DNA from: a virus
IMG/VR virus record: IMGVR_UViG_3300031669_000003
Location: 1 to 64,000 of that record
Length of the DNA stretch: 64,000 bases
Direction: 5' to 3' (one strand)
Positions 25,881 through 34,446 of the stretch are shown here, piece after piece (the first letter of the stretch is position 1; every line of letters starts with the position of its first letter). A program made the translations under genes and the position numbers. The notes under the pieces were generated by a model. That model saw nothing but the letters and a program-made list of their open reading frames with translations, searched no databases and had not been told where the DNA came from.

Positions 25881-28800
25881 ATGTTCGTAGATGCTTCAGG
25901 ATTGGCGATCACGCCCCTCGGCATGGACACGCCGGAATGGGGTCCGAACATGATCCACCTGCATCCGCGCACGATGGAGAAGATCGCTTCCGAACTCTTC
26001 GTTCCCGAGCGTCTCGTCGAGTTCATGGAATCGATTCGTCCGAGGGAGGACGGTCGATACATCCTTCTACATGCCATCGGTGCCGGAGAATACTGGGGTT
26101 GCTTTCTTCCTGGATCACTCGTTCAAAGGGCAGACGGACGGTATGTTCCGATCGAGGACGTTAAGAAGGGGGATCGGGTTCTCAGTCGTAGCGGGCACTT
26201 CCGCGAGGTCCTTGCCGTCTGGAAGCATGGCCGCCATCGTGAGGGTGTCAGCATTTCGGTGGAGGGCCTTGTTGATGACATCAAAACTACGCCGAATCAC
26301 GAATTTCTCGGCCTTCCTTTTGATGAGATTGTCTGTGACAGGGATCGTACCGGGCGGTGTATTCCAGAGACCAGCGGCACGCAGAATATATGCAAGAGGA
26401 CCCAGTCCGCAGCCTGCGTTTTAGCGCCGAAGACGCATACAGGGCGTTGGGTGGCGGCCGAGGCGCTGGCTCTCAAGGACTTCCTTCTCTGTGCCATTCC
26501 TGATCATGACGAGCCTCCTATTTTCACGGAGGATGAGGCCCGCGCTATTGGTCTGTGGGTGGCAGATGGTAATTTCATCGGTAATGTTTTGGAGTTCTCT
26601 GTCGCCGACTCCGAGATATATCTCGTCGAGGACATCGAGAAACTCACAAAGGCCAAGACCTACGACGGGCACGGTGCCTGCAAATCGGTTCGAGTTAATC
26701 GCCCCGATCTCGCGCCCAAGATTAAGGCCCTCTTCGGAGAATATTCTCACGGGAAGCGAATTCCCGGCACATTCTGTAGGCAGCCTGAGGAGGTCGTGCT
26801 CGCCTTTCTTTCTGGCTACTTTGACGGTGACGGTTCACAGAACCTGAAAGACAGTACGACCTATGCCCACACTGTCTCGAAGGATTTGGCCCTTGGGGTT
26901 CAGAGGCTTCTCTGGTCCGTCAAGATACCGGCGACCGTGTGCATGACACCTGGTGGGTTCCACGTCAACTTCTCGCTGGATCGAGGACGTCGACTCACCG
27001 AACGATGCCGGAAATTCTCTGATCACACCCCGAAGGGGCGCCCGAGTTATCGGCAGTTCTTTATCGACGGGTACGTGTGTCTCCCGATCAGGAAACTGGA
27101 GAGGTTTCAGATTGACGGCCCAGTCTACGATCTGGAGGTCGAGGAGGAGCACGCCTATAACGTCGGCCAAGTGGTCTGTCACAATAGCAATAAGAACGGT
27201 GACTACTTCCCGGAGTGGAGTCTCAAGGGCCTCCAGATGCCGGACGAGGTGAAGGTCTACGTCCGGGATCGAGGTCTTCCTGTTCCCCAGGAATACGGCT
27301 ATAGGACCTTCGAGTTCTACGGCTGGCCTTACAGGTATCACAACAACTCCGACCCGATCCATACCATCGGCGAGCGCGTTTGCTGCTCGGCCTACAACGA
27401 TCGCATGCATCGGATCGAGTTGATAATTTTCGTTCGGAAGGATCTGGCTCCGGATCTCGTGAATAGGATTGACGCCGGTGTGCAGGTTCCCTGGTCCATG
27501 GGATCGAAGCTCCCCTTCGACGTTTGTCTGCCGGCTGGATCTCCCGTGCATGGTCCAGAGGGTGTGGAGCGGATTGAGGACGTTCAGGAGGGTGATCTGG
27601 TCTTTACGAAGGAAGGCCGGGTTCGTCCGGTCACTAAGACCTTCAAGAGGCTATTCTCCGGGACTCTGGTGACCCTCGACGTGAAGGGGCTTCCCGAAAC
27701 GCTTACACTGACCGGAAACCATCCGATCTTTATCTTCCGAAAGGAACAGATCAGGCAGCCAGGCGGTCGGAGATTGGATGAAAGGGCTAAAGAGGCTGAA
27801 GGTCAGTTCGTGAACTCCGAGGATGTGAAGCCCGGAGATTACGTCTTCGTGCCTAAGATCAGGCCGGACGATACGGAGTTCGAGGCTATCGACCCTGTAT
27901 TCTCCCGGTTGTGCGGCTACTACCTCGGCGACGGTCACATCATCACCCAGCGTCGTGGTGAGAAAAAGGATGGTCCCAGAGATTTCACAGGTGTTTCCAT
28001 CTCCTGTGGGACCGATGACGAGGAGCATCTGAATAGAGTGGTGAACACCCTTGAAGATCTCTCCGAATCCAAGGTTCACGTCTATTCAGCGGGAGAAGAC
28101 AGAGCCGCCGTTGCTGTGGTGTGCCACGACAAGATTCTTGCCGCGAGGGTTGCGGCTATGTGTGGCCGTAAGAAAGAGAAGCGACTTCCTCCCGAAATCT
28201 TCTATAGCGCAACGGAATCGCGGTTGGCTCTTCTCGGTGGTTTGATGGACTCAGATGGAAGTATTGATCAGAAGAAGAGTTCATCGAGAATCACGATCAC
28301 TCTTCTGGATCTTATGCGCCAAACGCAGATGCTTGCGTTGTCTGTTGGGATACCGGCTACTCTTTCTTTCGTGAAAAGCAAAGGAAACGCGTATCGCGGG
28401 GCCGATACAATCGTAGGGCAGGCGCATCTCGGCGCGACTGCGACTCAGATTTTGGCCCCGTACTCGATCAAGTGCGGAAGGGCTGAGCCGAGAGCGCGGT
28501 GGGGCGCAACGGCGGTCGAGCGAGAGGATGGTTTCCTCTTCCCAGTGAAAACCGTGATCCATGAGGAGGTCGAGCAAGAACCGGTCTTCAACCTTTCCGT
28601 GGAAGAGGATGAGACCTACTTGATCGGCCCGGCAGTCCATAACTGCTCTGTTTGCATGAATCCGGCCAAGACCCGGCAGCAGTATTGCTTCGTCTCCGGA
28701 ACCCTGATCACGCTCGCCAACGGTTCCGTCAAACCGATCGAAGAAATTCGTGTTGGCGACTCGGTACTGGGGGCCGAGGGTCTTCCTACGACAGTCACCC

Positions 28801-30749
28801 ATCTGTTCCAGCGAGAAGTAGACGAGGAGATCGTCGAGATCCGCCATAGCGTTAGCCAAGAGATCCTGCGCTGCACGAAGGAGCACCCGATCCTTTCCTC
28901 TCCGAGGGAGGCTTTCTCCTGCTACTACCATCGGTACGGCAGAGAAGTCCGAAGCTGCTTCCCTGGGGCGTTCGAGGAGTGTTCGTCCTGTCGTAGTCCC
29001 GAGGAGACTCCCGATTTTGTGAAGGCACGAGATCTCCGGATTGGGGATTCCGTGTACTCTCCCGGTGTTCTACAGGAAACTCCATCAGATCTTATCGAGA
29101 CCGATGCCTACATGATTGGCCTTTTCATGGCCGAGGGCAGCTTCGCCAAGGCCGGTGATCGATTCCGCTCTGCCCAGTTTTCCATCCATGAAGATGAGTC
29201 GCACCTCATCGAGAAGATTGCCGCCTTCGGCGAAAAGTTCAACCACACGGCCAAGGTATATGGTCGGGCCGGGAGTCAGGGCATCAGTGTCCGAGTCCAC
29301 TCCCATGATGCTGCTGCCTTCCTTCACGGGCATACCGGAGAGTATGCCCATTCAAAATTCGCCTCTGACCAGGTCGTCTTCTCTCCTCCGCAGATCGTCG
29401 CCCAGTATCTGGGCGGTCTATGGGATGGAGACGGCCATGTTCAGTCCCGGTCCGGAAGACAGCCCGTGTCCCGACTGAATACGGCATCGAGATCTCTGGC
29501 GTGGCAGACGTCGGCGCTGCTCCGGAAGGTGGGACACCCGGCGTATCTTGGGCGTGCCCGCGTTCCTGGAGGCCCCACAACCAGGACGAACAAGTTTGAC
29601 CAGTGGTACGTCACCACCGACTTTCTCAGGTCGACGTCCTTGTCCAGGTCCGCAATCCGCCGTGGGATCGAAATCGGCTCGATCCGGGAGATAGGGCGAT
29701 CCCGCTATAGGGGGCCTGTTTTCAACTTCGAGACGGAAAACAACACCTATGTGGCCGGCGGTATCGCCGTCCATAATTGCAACCACTTGAAGAACATGCT
29801 GAATAGGATTCTTCCTGATGGGACGAAAGTTTTCTCCTTCAACTATTTCCCCAGGTTCTTCGATATCAGCGAGGTGACAGTCCCCGCGGATCGCAGCGCC
29901 TACTCGTTGAAGAAGGTGGCGGAGTTCATGGAATCCGGACAGGCCAGTCCGATCTGGGTTCCAGGGACGGATTACGTGTCCATCGGTCCCACCCATGAAG
30001 AGTTCAGAAGGGTTATCGAAACCGAGATGGAAAAGATCGCTGAGCGGCCGAGATTCACTCTGGAGGAGCAGGCTCACTTCGACGAAATGATCGAGATCAT
30101 GTCGAATGGCGGCGAAAAGGAAGCGGACATCGACAAAGAGGTTCCTGCCCAGGAACCCGGGAAGAATCTCGGATCCGAACCCGTGAGCAAGGATCTATGG
30201 CAGTTCGTTTACGACCTGGCCAAGAAGGACCGTGAGATGGTTCAGGAGATGCCGTCGTCGATGCGAGGTGCTCTCAGGAACCAGCCGATCGACAAGGTGC
30301 TCCAGGCCCTAACGGCAACTGGAATCCAGATGACCCCTGATGAGTCCGAGGACATCATAGGGGATCGTGAACTACCAGACGAACTTGACACTTCCTGTCC
30401 GGATCCTACACTACTCAAGAGGATTTCAGGTATCGTTCCGGGAAGATCGATGTTCGAACCTCGATTCTCGGTACGGGTGATCCAGATCTCGAGAGTTGGA
30501 GATGAAGAGTCGGATCTCCCGAAATTTCTTGTGAAAAGGGCGAACGGGATCTATGATCAATACATCAAGTGGCTCCGTTCAATCGAGTTGGAGAAGCTGG
30601 CAGAACTTGTCGCTCATCCTCCTGTTCAACTGCTCCTTAGCCCGGACGTTCTAAAAGACAAAATGTTCGAGTTCGAGGAGGAAAAGACAGGATGCTCCTT
30701 GGAAGAGGAATTCCTGCCTTTCGTTGCGGGAGCGGCCCTTGAGGATTGA
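25881..30749 (+). CDS. Prohead protease-like head protein carrying three inteins
   Basis: 1,622 residues; 523 after removing inteins at 74-435, 549-921 and 936-1299. The joined core reads E-Y-W-G|S-N-K-N-G-D-Y-F-P, then a R-Y-H-N-N-S-D-P segment with a candidate catalytic His, a V-P-W-S-M-G-S segment with a candidate Ser, a four-Cys cluster (D-V-C-S-V-C, Q-Q-Y-C), and F-F-D-I-S-E-V-T-V-P-A-D-R-S. This order resembles phage head-maturation protease-like proteins (S78-type His/Ser), and the gene lies upstream of decoration and capsid genes. A C-terminal acidic/helical region of about 300 residues follows. Protease function is inferred from motifs and position. Confidence 0.65.
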   Translation: MFVDASGLAITPLGMDTPEWGPNMIHLHPRTMEKIASELFVPERLVEFMESIRPREDGRYILLHAIGAGEYWGCFLPGSLVQRADGRYVPIEDVKKGDRVLSRSGHFREVLAVWKHGRHREGVSISVEGLVDDIKTTPNHEFLGLPFDEIVCDRDRTGRCIPETSGTQNICKRTQSAACVLAPKTHTGRWVAAEALALKDFLLCAIPDHDEPPIFTEDEARAIGLWVADGNFIGNVLEFSVADSEIYLVEDIEKLTKAKTYDGHGACKSVRVNRPDLAPKIKALFGEYSHGKRIPGTFCRQPEEVVLAFLSGYFDGDGSQNLKDSTTYAHTVSKDLALGVQRLLWSVKIPATVCMTPGGFHVNFSLDRGRRLTERCRKFSDHTPKGRPSYRQFFIDGYVCLPIRKLERFQIDGPVYDLEVEEEHAYNVGQVVCHNSNKNGDYFPEWSLKGLQMPDEVKVYVRDRGLPVPQEYGYRTFEFYGWPYRYHNNSDPIHTIGERVCCSAYNDRMHRIELIIFVRKDLAPDLVNRIDAGVQVPWSMGSKLPFDVCLPAGSPVHGPEGVERIEDVQEGDLVFTKEGRVRPVTKTFKRLFSGTLVTLDVKGLPETLTLTGNHPIFIFRKEQIRQPGGRRLDERAKEAEGQFVNSEDVKPGDYVFVPKIRPDDTEFEAIDPVFSRLCGYYLGDGHIITQRRGEKKDGPRDFTGVSISCGTDDEEHLNRVVNTLEDLSESKVHVYSAGEDRAAVAVVCHDKILAARVAAMCGRKKEKRLPPEIFYSATESRLALLGGLMDSDGSIDQKKSSSRITITLLDLMRQTQMLALSVGIPATLSFVKSKGNAYRGADTIVGQAHLGATATQILAPYSIKCGRAEPRARWGATAVEREDGFLFPVKTVIHEEVEQEPVFNLSVEEDETYLIGPAVHNCSVCMNPAKTRQQYCFVSGTLITLANGSVKPIEEIRVGDSVLGAEGLPTTVTHLFQREVDEEIVEIRHSVSQEILRCTKEHPILSSPREAFSCYYHRYGREVRSCFPGAFEECSSCRSPEETPDFVKARDLRIGDSVYSPGVLQETPSDLIETDAYMIGLFMAEGSFAKAGDRFRSAQFSIHEDESHLIEKIAAFGEKFNHTAKVYGRAGSQGISVRVHSHDAAAFLHGHTGEYAHSKFASDQVVFSPPQIVAQYLGGLWDGDGHVQSRSGRQPVSRLNTASRSLAWQTSALLRKVGHPAYLGRARVPGGPTTRTNKFDQWYVTTDFLRSTSLSRSAIRRGIEIGSIREIGRSRYRGPVFNFETENNTYVAGGIAVHNCNHLKNMLNRILPDGTKVFSFNYFPRFFDISEVTVPADRSAYSLKKVAEFMESGQASPIWVPGTDYVSIGPTHEEFRRVIETEMEKIAERPRFTLEEQAHFDEMIEIMSNGGEKEADIDKEVPAQEPGKNLGSEPVSKDLWQFVYDLAKKDREMVQEMPSSMRGALRNQPIDKVLQALTATGIQMTPDESEDIIGDRELPDELDTSCPDPTLLKRISGIVPGRSMFEPRFSVRVIQISRVGDEESDLPKFLVKRANGIYDQYIKWLRSIELEKLAELVAHPPVQLLLSPDVLKDKMFEFEEEKTGCSLEEEFLPFVAGAALED
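26100..27185 (+). other. Intein A in the protease-like head gene
   Basis: 362 residues (74-435). Starts C-F-L-P-G-S-L-V, block B T-P-N-H, LAGLIDADG-like motifs V-A-D-G and Y-F-D-G-D-G, block F V-Y-D-L-E-V-E, ends V-C-H-N with Ser as first C-extein residue. All key splicing residues are present, so it should be an active splicing and homing element. Removal restores G-E-Y-W-G-S-N-K-N-G-D-Y. Confidence 0.92.
27525..28643 (+). other. Intein B in the protease-like head gene
   Basis: 373 residues (549-921). Starts C-L-P-A-G-S-P-V, block B T-G-N-H, LAGLIDADG-like motifs Y-Y-L-G-D-G and L-M-D-S-D-G, block F V-F-N-L-S-V-E, ends A-V-H-N followed by Cys. Canonical residues are complete. Only 14 extein residues separate it from intein C. 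Confidence 0.92.
28686..29777 (+). other. Intein C in the protease-like head gene
   Basis: 364 residues (936-1299). Starts C-F-V-S-G-T-L-I, block B T-K-E-H, LAGLIDADG-like motifs F-M-A-E-G and L-W-D-G-D-G, block F V-F-N-F-E-T-E, ends A-V-H-N followed by Cys. A small Cys-rich patch (Y-Y-H ... C-F-P ... E-C-S-S-C) lies after block B. Key splicing residues are complete. Confidence 0.92.
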
Positions 30750-30755
30750 GCAGTA

Positions 30756-30793
30756 GAGGACCTTGGAGGTCCTCGCCGCAGAGATGCGGTTTT
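30756..30793 (+). terminator. Tandem hairpins ending in a T-run, likely terminator
   Basis: An 8-bp perfect stem (GAGGACCT/AGGTCCTC, loop TGG) at 30756-30774 is followed directly by a second stem (CCGCA/TGCGG, loop GAGA) at 30776-30789 and TTTT. It lies in the gap between the protease-like gene and the next small gene. The second hairpin alone is a modest rho-independent terminator; the pair may attenuate or process the transcript before the capsid genes. Confidence 0.55.
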
Positions 30794-30827
30794 AGGGCTC
30801 ACCGTGCCAGAGAAAAAGGAGAAGATC

Positions 30828-31247
30828 ATGGCAAAGGACGTCGCTTCCATCATCAGAACACTCCGGAGCGAGTCCCAGATCACGAAGGAGGCACAGGCCA
30901 AGAGCCAGGGGTCGTCCGACAAGACCGAGGACCTCAAGAAGGAAGCCGTTGCACAGAACCTGATCGCGGGAGGAAAACTTTTCGCGTTCGGGATCATCGG
31001 CGGACTCCAGGAGAAGGTCGCAGCGGCTCCGATCGGCGCCTCAGGACAGGCCCAGCCTTCCCAGGGGAACGAGTCCAACGACGACTCGATGATGAAGCGT
31101 ATCACCGACAAGGTGATGAGCTTCAAGGGTTACGCTTCCCCGGGGAGCTCTCCTTCGGTTCCGGGTTCCAACCCCAACGTCGTGGCGGAAACAGTGGAGC
31201 CGGCCCAGGCCGCGAAGCCGAACCAGGACGAGCCCGCGGGCGGTTAA
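30828..31247 (+). CDS. Small hypothetical head-region protein
   Basis: 139 residues from ATG 30828, chosen over GTG 30804 because AAAGGAGAAG lies just upstream. The N-terminal half is helical and basic (S-I-I-R-T-L-R-S-E-S), with a Gly-rich hydrophobic piece (L-F-A-F-G-I-I-G-G-L). The second half is rich in Pro, Ser, Gln and Ala and probably disordered. Position between protease and capsid genes suggests a scaffold or core protein, unproven. Confidence 0.65.
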   Translation: MAKDVASIIRTLRSESQITKEAQAKSQGSSDKTEDLKKEAVAQNLIAGGKLFAFGIIGGLQEKVAAAPIGASGQAQPSQGNESNDDSMMKRITDKVMSFKGYASPGSSPSVPGSNPNVVAETVEPAQAAKPNQDEPAGG

Positions 31248-31270
31248 TCACTGCCGATAGGTGAGCATCG

Positions 31271-31474
31271 ATGATCGATCTCATAAAACTGGCCGAGAAG
31301 TTTAGGGACGGCACTCGTTATCTGGACGACGATGAGACCGTCCTTCTCGCTTCGGCCGTCGAGACCATCGCCCTCGAGAAAGAAGCAGGAAGACTGGAGG
31401 GTGTCGACAGCGAGAAGGAGATCGTCATGCTCGGTGCGGCAATCGCCGACGCGATTTTGAGAAGGAGCTCGTGA
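31271..31474 (+). CDS. Small acidic helical protein
   Basis: 67 residues. A fully helical acidic peptide (L-I-K-L-A-E-K-F ... D-D-D-E-T-V-L-L-A-S-A-V-E). It is followed after one base by the next ATG. One of four consecutive small helical proteins ahead of the capsid genes, possibly scaffold or core components. Confidence 0.65.
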   Translation: MIDLIKLAEKFRDGTRYLDDDETVLLASAVETIALEKEAGRLEGVDSEKEIVMLGAAIADAILRRSS

Positions 31475-31475
31475 C

Positions 31476-31880
31476 ATGGAACTCGTCGATTTCTACAACG
31501 ACCTCGTCACGAAGGAAGCGCAGATCAAGCTCGCTCACGTGCTCGAAGAGTACAAAGAGCAGCCGGAGACTCTCGCGGCCTTCGACAAGACCCTGGACCT
31601 GGTGAAAAAGGCGCAGGAACTGGGCAAGATCCCCGCTCTCAATTCCAGCGAAGCCATCTCCGTCGCAGTCCAGCTCGTGGAAGAGGAGAAGCTCGCGCAG
31701 GCCGCCGAGGAGTGGGAGAAAATCGGGCAGGAGGTGGCCGAGCTACTCAAGGAGAACTTCGGGATCACCCAGGAAGACATCGAGAAGATCTCGTCCGAGG
31801 AAGAGGCCGACGAGTTCGGGCGCTTCTGCGCCAAACTCTGGGCCACAGCCAAGACCGGCGAGAACTACCTGACGGAGTAG
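31476..31880 (+). CDS. Small acidic helical protein
   Basis: 134 residues, very rich in Glu, Ala, Leu and Lys, with a continuous coiled-coil-like pattern. No Trp-rich or Cys motifs beyond single residues. Codon third positions are mostly G/C, as in the nearby capsid gene, suggesting high expression. A scaffolding role is possible on position and composition only. Confidence 0.65.
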   Translation: MELVDFYNDLVTKEAQIKLAHVLEEYKEQPETLAAFDKTLDLVKKAQELGKIPALNSSEAISVAVQLVEEEKLAQAAEEWEKIGQEVAELLKENFGITQEDIEKISSEEEADEFGRFCAKLWATAKTGENYLTE

Positions 31881-31890
31881 GAGACCCGAC

Positions 31891-32181
31891 GTGGACCCTC
31901 TCGAGCTGAACAGGATCGTCGAGAAAGCGAAAGCGGAAGCAACCGCTACCGGTGCCCTCGAGGCACCTCGTAAAGAGATCGACGCCGAGAAGCTGGGTGG
32001 TGTCCAGAAAGAGGTCGAGGATTCCGATATCGAGCGTCTCTCCGGATGGCTGGAGGATCTGGCCGAGGAGAGCGTCGAAGAGGAGACTCTCAAGAAGGAA
32101 GCCGGAGCGGAGCGAAGCAGAAACATGAACGTCGCGAAGCTTCTCGCCGCACTCGACACGCTCATGGAGGTGGGTCGATGA
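31891..32181 (+). CDS. Small charged helical protein (GTG start)
   Basis: 96 residues from GTG 31891, with AGGAGA at 7-base spacing. Charged helices (E-K-A-K-A-E-A, W-L-E-D-L-A-E-E-S-V-E-E-E) end in A-A-L-D-T-L-M-E-V-G-R. Its TGA overlaps the next ATG at 32178. No family recognised; part of the small helical gene set ahead of the capsid. Confidence 0.6.
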   Translation: MDPLELNRIVEKAKAEATATGALEAPRKEIDAEKLGGVQKEVEDSDIERLSGWLEDLAEESVEEETLKKEAGAERSRNMNVAKLLAALDTLMEVGR

Positions 32182-32555
32182 GCGACGACTCCAGGTATGT
32201 CAAAGAGGTCGGAGCGACTCTCCGGAAGCAGCAGGACCTGATCAAACAGGCCCAGGTGCGGGAAACCGACCTACAGACCAAGATCGCATCCATGCAGACC
32301 GAGATGCAGATCCACAGGGACGTGATCGATCTCGTCTCGCAGGGGATGATTGACCCGAGCGATGCCGCCGAGAAACTCGCACTGTTCCTGGAGGATCCAG
32401 AGCAGGTCGAGGTTATCAAGCAAGCACTCGCTCTTGGCCTCGACCGGATTCCCAGCTTGGGATCCGTCATCGAGGAAGAGTCCCTGTCCTCGGAGGACGA
32501 GGATCCCATAACCCGGATGCTGCGGGAGAACGAACCTCATCTGCGTGGCATCTGA
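32178..32555 (+). CDS. Coiled-coil protein, possible scaffold
   Basis: 125 residues from ATG 32178, which overlaps the previous stop; upstream in-frame starts lie inside that gene. Residues 10-50 form a Gln/Lys/Glu coiled coil and the C-terminus is acidic (S-S-E-D-E-D-P). Its place just before the decoration-like and capsid genes and its composition are typical of scaffolding proteins, but this is an inference. Confidence 0.6.
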   Translation: MSDDSRYVKEVGATLRKQQDLIKQAQVRETDLQTKIASMQTEMQIHRDVIDLVSQGMIDPSDAAEKLALFLEDPEQVEVIKQALALGLDRIPSLGSVIEEESLSSEDEDPITRMLRENEPHLRGI

Positions 32556-32594
32556 CGGCAATGAACCGGACATCTGAGTCCGAAGGAGAGAATC

Positions 32595-33089
32595 ATGGCC
32601 AACGACTACGACGAGAGGAAGACCACCAGCGTCGTGCGGCTGAACTCGAAACTCTCCGCAACCGACCTCGAGCACTTCGAGGACGGAGGGGTGGACATCG
32701 CGGAGGGAATCTTGATCGCCGAGGACGCGAACGGGAAGGCCAAGATCGCGGTCGTAACGGACCGTGCGGTCTTCGTGAACTTCCTCGACACCGACCACGG
32801 GTCGGTACGGGATTCCACCAAGGACGTTTTCGATCCCACGGCCCCGGTCCTGACCAGGAGCACGGGCGGGCTGACGGGGATCATCGGGCGCGAGACGCCG
32901 ATCGGCCTCCACAAGTCCCTGTGGGACGGAACGCCGGCGCGGGGCGAACTGGTGACCGTGGGAACCGTCGGAAAACCCAAAGGCGTGGCACCGGCATCGA
33001 TCGCGACCACGCCCCATTTCGGCGTCATCCACCGCGTGCGCGGGGACTTCATCTGGTTCCTGTTCAAGTCGGTGGCCGGCATCGGCTAA
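32595..33089 (+). CDS. Head decoration or stabilisation-like protein
   Basis: 164 residues with GGAGAG before ATG 32595. A beta-rich protein with a pattern like gpD-type decoration proteins (E-G-I-L-I-A-E-D-A-N-G-K-A-K-I-A-V-V-T-D, then G-L-H-K-S-L-W-D-G-T). It lies directly upstream of the major capsid gene, where decoration genes usually sit, and shares its strongly G/C-ending codons, which suggests high expression. The identity is by position and pattern. Confidence 0.55.
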   Translation: MANDYDERKTTSVVRLNSKLSATDLEHFEDGGVDIAEGILIAEDANGKAKIAVVTDRAVFVNFLDTDHGSVRDSTKDVFDPTAPVLTRSTGGLTGIIGRETPIGLHKSLWDGTPARGELVTVGTVGKPKGVAPASIATTPHFGVIHRVRGDFIWFLFKSVAGIG

Positions 33090-33154
33090 ACCCGATCTTC
33101 GAGACGACCCCGAAAGGGTAAAGCCGAAGGTCCCAGAGAGACAAGGAGACAACC

Positions 33155-34339
33155 ATGGACTTCACTCCCGAGAGGTTCAACGCTCTCTTCGGTGAGGCCG
33201 TCCGCAGGGGAGGTGAGTACCTCGAGAAGGTCGCCGACGCCGGGGATCTCTACGTGCAGAAGAAGCTCCGCGAGAACTCCTTCGCCCGGAAGATCATCCA
33301 GCCGAAGACCGTCACCGAGCGCGAGTGCCAGCGGTCCCTCACCGAGGACTCCCTCGAGTACGTGGACGACATCGAGCCGGATTCGATCGCCATGCACATC
33401 AACTGGAGAGGGGAGCCGGAGAAGTCGTGGATCATGGGAAAGCGTTACGCGATCCCGTTCCACACCATCTCCTCCGACATCTTCCAGAAGACGGAATCCG
33501 AGCTCCGGGCGTACCGGATGCCCATCACCAAGATCATCGAGCAGAACATCATCAGGGACATCCAGGAGCAGGAGGACGTGACGTTCATGCAGCACGTCCT
33601 CGCTGCGCTGTTCTTGGCCACCCGTGCCCGCTACAACACTCTCGTGCGGCGCGGCGTCCTTTCCACCTCCAGGAACTTCGCCAACGAGACCGAGTTGGCG
33701 TGCTTCCTCTTCACCCAGAACAAGGCCTACCAGGCATCGCCTTGGGCTGCGGCCATCCCCACTTCGGCCCTCAACCGGGCCAAGGGTTTCCACAGCAACA
33801 TCCTGTTCTCGGACCAGTCCGAGTTCAATCGGATCGTGCTGCGTGACCTGAGCCAGGTCTGCTCCGCCCGCGAGCTCGAGCTCAAGACCTTCCTCATGCA
33901 CAAGTACGACTTCGACGCGACCATCGCGTGGTCGCTGAACGAGGCCGGCCTCGAGATCACCAGCGAGATCGTGCGGGACGGATTCAAGTACACCACGATC
34001 GGCGGTTTCACCTACGTGACGACCGTCCGCGACAACCAGCAGCTGGTGCAGCCCGGCCAGATCTTCGGTTTCCCGTCGCCCCAGTTCCTCGGGAAGTTCC
34101 TCATCCTCGACAACACCAAGTTCTTCATCAACCGGCGCGGCCGGTTCATCGAGATGGAGGCTTGGGAGGAGATCGGCGCAGGCTTCGGGAACATCTACGG
34201 CGTCTGCTGCATCATCCTTAAGGGGGCCGAGATGACCATCCCGGTCGCTTTCCAGAACCCGTCCGATGTGGTCGGCGTCACGGGATCGCTCCGGATCATC
34301 AACGACCATACGCTCACCTCGATCCCGGCTCCGGTGTAG
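33155..34339 (+). CDS. Major capsid protein (HK97-like)
   Basis: 394 residues with AAGGAGA before ATG 33155. Features match HK97-fold phage capsid proteins: an N-terminal helical arm, S-F-A-R-K-I-I-Q-P (arm region), a long spine helix in the middle (Q-N-I-I-R-D-I-Q-E-Q-E-D-V), and a beta-rich end (F-G-F-P-S-P-Q-F-L-G-K-F and V-P-I-like M-T-I-P-V-A-F-Q-N-P). Nearly all codons end in C or G, more than in neighbouring genes, and a strong terminator follows, both fitting the most highly expressed gene. Confidence 0.8.
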   Translation: MDFTPERFNALFGEAVRRGGEYLEKVADAGDLYVQKKLRENSFARKIIQPKTVTERECQRSLTEDSLEYVDDIEPDSIAMHINWRGEPEKSWIMGKRYAIPFHTISSDIFQKTESELRAYRMPITKIIEQNIIRDIQEQEDVTFMQHVLAALFLATRARYNTLVRRGVLSTSRNFANETELACFLFTQNKAYQASPWAAAIPTSALNRAKGFHSNILFSDQSEFNRIVLRDLSQVCSARELELKTFLMHKYDFDATIAWSLNEAGLEITSEIVRDGFKYTTIGGFTYVTTVRDNQQLVQPGQIFGFPSPQFLGKFLILDNTKFFINRRGRFIEMEAWEEIGAGFGNIYGVCCIILKGAEMTIPVAFQNPSDVVGVTGSLRIINDHTLTSIPAPV

Positions 34340-34379
34340 GATCGGGTTGACCCGTAGGGTCAGAGGCGCACTTGAGACA

Positions 34380-34418
34380 AGGCCCGTCCGCCGCGCTGGC
34401 GGCGGGCCTGTCTTTTTT
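34380..34418 (+). terminator. Rho-independent terminator after the capsid gene
   Basis: Left arm AGGCCCGTCCGCC (34380-34392), loop GCGCT, right arm GGCGGCGGGCCT with one bulged T, then GTC and six T. It lies 40 bases after the capsid stop and would cap the decoration-capsid transcript. Confidence 0.85.
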
Positions 34419-34446
34419 GTCGGGAGCAGGAGAAGGACAGGAGATC

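Noticed and set aside
33086-34309. 407-codon open frame opposite the capsid gene
   Set aside because: Antisense to the HK97-like capsid protein; produced by its biased third positions.
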